This document shows positions 62,101 to 64,000 of a stretch of DNA of 64,000 nucleotides, piece after piece; the first letter of the stretch is position 1; every line of letters begins with the position of its first letter. The position numbers and the translations under genes are program-made. Source of the stretch: a virus. The stretch lies in IMG/VR virus record IMGVR_UViG_3300020477_001012, positions 109,843 to 173,842 of that record; one strand, written 5' to 3'. The notes beneath the pieces were generated by a model, which had not been told where the DNA came from, did not search any database, and saw only the letters and a list, made by a program, of their open reading frames with translations.

Positions 62101-64000
62101 AGTTGTAACCTATAGCAACACCGTAGTGTCCTTGTACCCAAGAATCAAAGCCTGCGGAAAAACCCGTGCTGGCTGTCGACTTTACCTCACACCCCCAACC
62201 CAAAGCCACACTATAGGGGCCATCTGCATATGCATCAGTTCCTATAGCAATAGTATTGTCTCCAGCAGCCCTTGATCCAGAACCAATACTTATGAGGTTA
62301 CCGGGATAATACATTCCGCCAGCCTTGCTTCTATTATAATCATCTTCGTTAGAAACAATTGAGCCACTACCCAGAAGAAGTGTAGCGCCCCCCATGTTCG
62401 ACGGGGCCACGCTAGCTAGTACAACACCAGCCGAGTTCTTCCACTCTTGCAGGTTGGCACTCTGCGCGGAAGCGCCCTTAACAGTAAACGGCACGTTCGC
62501 AGCGGCATTGTTGATAATGGTAGCTGGAGTGTAGAAGTTCAGGTAACCATCAGAGCCACCGGCCTCGCCATTAAACTGGCCAGATATCAGATAGTTATTG
62601 GCACCAGCACCAATAGCTACACCAGAGGTAAGAGCAATTACGTTTTTCCCAATAGCAACAGCGTCATTATCAGCAGTCGCTACATAACCCATAGCTACAC
62701 CATAAGAATCAGCGTCTGCACTTCTACCAATAGCAACAGAGTAAGATCCGGCTGCATTCACATTACGACCGATACCAATTGCAGAATTATTATCAGCGTC
62801 AGCACTGTCGCCAATTGCGATAGCCCTTTGGCCAGCAGCGGCTGATTCATGACCTAATGCTACTGCGCCGACCGCTGAGGCGGATGCCTCATCTCCAATA
62901 GCGACCGTTTCACCAGCCGAACCCGCGCTATTAATACCAACGGCCACACCGCCAGCGTCTGCGTTTGCCTCTCCACCTATAGCAATGGCGTTATTGCCAG
63001 CAACGCGAGCGCCAGATCCAATACTAACTACCCCAACACGAGCGGCGTCCGTAGCATTGCTAACAATCGTACCACTCACCAAGAGGGTGGCGTGAATATC
63101 ATTGTCTTCCTTAATGCTCGCCAACACATCACCGGCGGCATTCTTGCTCTCGAAGTGGATCGTGTCATTGTCTATGGTAATACCAGATCCAGCACTGAGA
63201 GCTGAGCCACCAGTCGTGTCAATTTCATCCTGCAAGTTGTCAATAGTAACGTACTTCCAGCTACTGGCGTCTTCATCCCATATAAGCAAACGGTCATCAG
63301 TGGCTATGGTGCTCTCATCGATGGAAGTCCCATTAGCTGGATCGTCTAGTGTAAACTGGGAGCCAGTCAACAATAAACCATTACCGGCTGTGTATGTCGC
63401 AATACCGGAGATCACGACTCCACTAGCAGCATTTGCCCTAGTCTCGTTTAATAAGAAATCTCCCGAAGCATTGATGGCTGTGGCATTGGTATTGGCTATC
63501 CCAGAAATAACCACACCACTGGCTGCGTTTGCCCGGGTCTCGTTTAGTAAGAAATCACCAGATGCATTAATAGCCGTAGTGTTGGCTGTGATATTCGTAA
63601 CATTAGTAGCGATGTCGGTAACATTGGTGGCGATACTCGTTTTATTAGTGTTCGCTATTCCAGATATTACAACCCCACTAGCAGCATTCGCTCTGGTCTC
63701 ATTGAGTAAGAAATCACCCGATGCATGCACTAAATTTGTATTAGAAGTAATATTCGTAGCGTTGGTATTGGCTATTCCAGAAATAACCACGCCACTCGCT
63801 GAGTTAGCCCTAACCTCTGTCGTATTTGCGGTGATTTGATTAGTGAGCGTGGTAGCAATATTAGAGTCATCATTAATGGCAGCGGCTATTTCATTCAGTG
63901 TGTCTAAGGTTGCTGGAGCGCCATCGATCAACGCCGCAATTTGTATATCAGTGTAACCCTTATTGTACCCAGAGATGGCAACACCACTAGCTGAATTAGC
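59105..64000 (-). CDS. Trimeric fibre with YadA-like modules, 5' end beyond the window
   Basis: The frame stays open to base 64000, so the N-terminus is missing; 1631 residues are visible. After a fibre linker (YTDIQIAALIDGAPATLDTL) and a repeated helix/strand shaft (SGVVISGIANTNATNI-type units), four blocks of 14-residue YadA-head repeats follow (NAIAIGGEANADAG, RAIAIGDSADADNN, and so on), each beginning with SIGSGA and separated by shaft domains. The C-terminal domain (KSFLIDHPTKPDMQLQYA, CLEGPENGVYVRG) is a common fibre end in marine phages, related by position to chaperone-type fibre ends. Probably a main receptor-binding fibre. The TTG at 63931 is an internal codon, not the start. Confidence 0.85.
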   Translation of the reverse strand, partial: ANSASGVAISGYNKGYTDIQIAALIDGAPATLDTLNEIAAAINDDSNIATTLTNQITANTTEVRANSASGVVISGIANTNATNITSNTNLVHASGDFLLNETRANAASGVVISGIANTNKTSIATNVTDIATNVTNITANTTAINASGDFLLNETRANAASGVVISGIANTNATAINASGDFLLNETRANAASGVVISGIATYTAGNGLLLTGSQFTLDDPANGTSIDESTIATDDRLLIWDEDASSWKYVTIDNLQDEIDTTGGSALSAGSGITIDNDTIHFESKNAAGDVLASIKEDNDIHATLLVSGTIVSNATDAARVGVVSIGSGARVAGNNAIAIGGEANADAGGVAVGINSAGSAGETVAIGDEASASAVGAVALGHESAAAGQRAIAIGDSADADNNSAIGIGRNVNAAGSYSVAIGRSADADSYGVAMGYVATADNDAVAIGKNVIALTSGVAIGAGANNYLISGQFNGEAGGSDGYLNFYTPATIINNAAANVPFTVKGASAQSANLQEWKNSAGVVLASVAPSNMGGATLLLGSGSIVSNEDDYNRSKAGGMYYPGNLISIGSGSRAAGDNTIAIGTDAYADGPYSVALGWGCEVKSTASTGFSAGFDSWVQGHYGVAIGYNSHASQNTVAIGHGAGHSSYTGSSRSVFINSARSLADNASSCVAIGYDSRAGGPYSVSLGHKTNHSNSSHDGYDVCIGNYAESDAYAIALGYQTVATVSGFAVGAKTNNYLMSGQFNTTAGGSNGFLNLYTPLRLTSLEYTDGDDAMTIADGGKVTFAAGFAVGSDAEGDMLYHNGTSYVRLAKGTDNHVLTMNGNVPNWEAAAGGTTYSAGSGIAIVNDTIHFESKNAGGKVVMSAGLLGNEIGLLMVSGTIISNSGDANHLNPISIGSGAWIGGDDAIAIGTKAYSKTDWGVAIGSGARVISGKGIAIGTNAWSQNDNICIGENAGAEIGISIGHNVYCAYDGIGIGSNSDAHDGSVNIGGNPTHRRNAILGRGVTGASWQDTVGIGNRINTGSTNTTGNWSTIVGTQAAYIAGYDSSYACVFGGKASAEYGSVAIGYEANAAGPFAIALGYNAVAPEKHFVVASGSAQTSVLLSGVFGSHLTIPNGQKFIQVAAAAPSDDLAQWKTLAGDVLASMKIDNSPNIATLLVSGTIVSNAADADRHGVVSIGSGAFSTQDAGVAIGQLAENKSARGVAIGYNAQTFNTSTLSYAGVAIGSNANTTNGNSVSIGNTASAPAEAVAIGGSANAGNFSVAIGKSASTYHGGETRASLAIGYNSQAYGKGAVAIGGHDPNGTKAVGFGSLALGYGAEAGSATSDYSIAIGHESYATSSGAIAVGAETVAGELGVALGKKAVALTSGVAIGAGTNNYLMSGQFNTTAGGSNGFLNLYTPLRLTSLEYTDGDDAMTIADGGKVTFAAGFAVGSDAEGDMLYHNGTSYVRLAKGTDNHVLTMNGNVPNWEAAAGGAGDLSPPSGSNTEIQFNDNGAMAGDPNFTWNKSTTILAVSGHISASTKSFLIDHPTKPDMQLQYACLEGPENGVYVRGHADSNVIDLPDYWIGLVDPSSITVQLTPKGSAQPYLFVNKIEDNRVHLLSDRAINAYYNVHGTRKDVAPLQVEI
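59568..59857 (-). repeat. 290-base direct repeat, copy A, in the fibre gene
   Basis: About 90 percent identical by eye to 61491-61780. It codes the same shaft module ending in NVPNWEAAAGG in both places. Long runs are identical, for example around 59767-59849. Confidence 0.85.
61491..61780 (-). repeat. 290-base direct repeat, copy B, in the fibre gene
   Basis: Second copy of the shaft module at 59568-59857, separated by about 1.6 kb that codes YadA-like repeat blocks. Most differences are third-position changes, so the protein sequence is conserved under selection or kept similar by recombination. Confidence 0.85.

Overview
The window is part of the genome of a tailed double-stranded DNA bacteriophage (Caudoviricetes-like), most likely a large-genome phage from an aquatic environment. 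The evidence is a long late operon of virion genes with a 2300-residue tape measure protein, a tail tube protein, gp10-like neck proteins and about 30 kb of fibre and adhesin genes. Genes overlap by TAATG or ATGA or lie within a few bases of each other. There are no rRNA, tRNA, CRISPR or insertion-sequence genes, and no stretch of more than about 210 bases lacks a candidate gene. The host cannot be named from the sequence. No portal, major capsid, terminase or polymerase gene is present, so the head and replication modules lie outside the window.

Layout. (1) Positions 1-6700, plus strand: an accessory operon. Four genes are nucleotide- or amino-sugar enzymes (DegT-family aminotransferase, FdtA-like ketoisomerase, GDP-L-fucose synthase-like reductase, compact GlmS). 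Two genes are of unknown function, one is a probable EDxHD/Vsr-type endonuclease, and the last two are a Rad52-like candidate recombination protein and a zinc-ribbon protein. (2) Around 6722-6755 a perfect 12-bp hairpin separates this operon from the convergent late operon. (3) Positions 6770-64000, minus strand: the virion operon, read from 64000 downwards. It starts with a fibre gene cut by the window edge, three LamG-type lectin genes (four LamG domains), small adaptor proteins, a duplicated beta-helix protein, a 1348-residue beta-roll fibre, then neck and tail-completion proteins. Next come the tail tube, a structured intergenic RNA, tail-assembly-chaperone-like genes and the tape measure protein. 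The operon ends with very large distal tail proteins, including one of 4147 residues, and a tiny cysteine-rich membrane protein.

How it fits together. Three copies of a near-identical motif (core TTTTYGTGTATAATWW) lie 29-41 bases upstream of genes on the minus strand and look like a phage-specific late promoter. The tail is predicted to be long and non-contractile, since no sheath gene is seen, and the virion carries an unusually rich set of carbohydrate- or protein-binding modules. These are LamG domains, YadA-like rolls, beta-helices, a DNRLRE-like domain, and seven FG-GAP (integrin-type beta-propeller) repeats inside the 4147-residue protein. The sugar-nucleotide genes could supply a modified sugar for host-surface remodelling or for decorating phage DNA or virion proteins; which one is not decided by the sequence.

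Most worth following up: the FG-GAP-bearing giant tail protein, the stem-structured RNA between tail tube and chaperone genes, the late-promoter motif, the cysteine ladder in the 17-residue-repeat fibre, and the recombining LamG gene cassettes.
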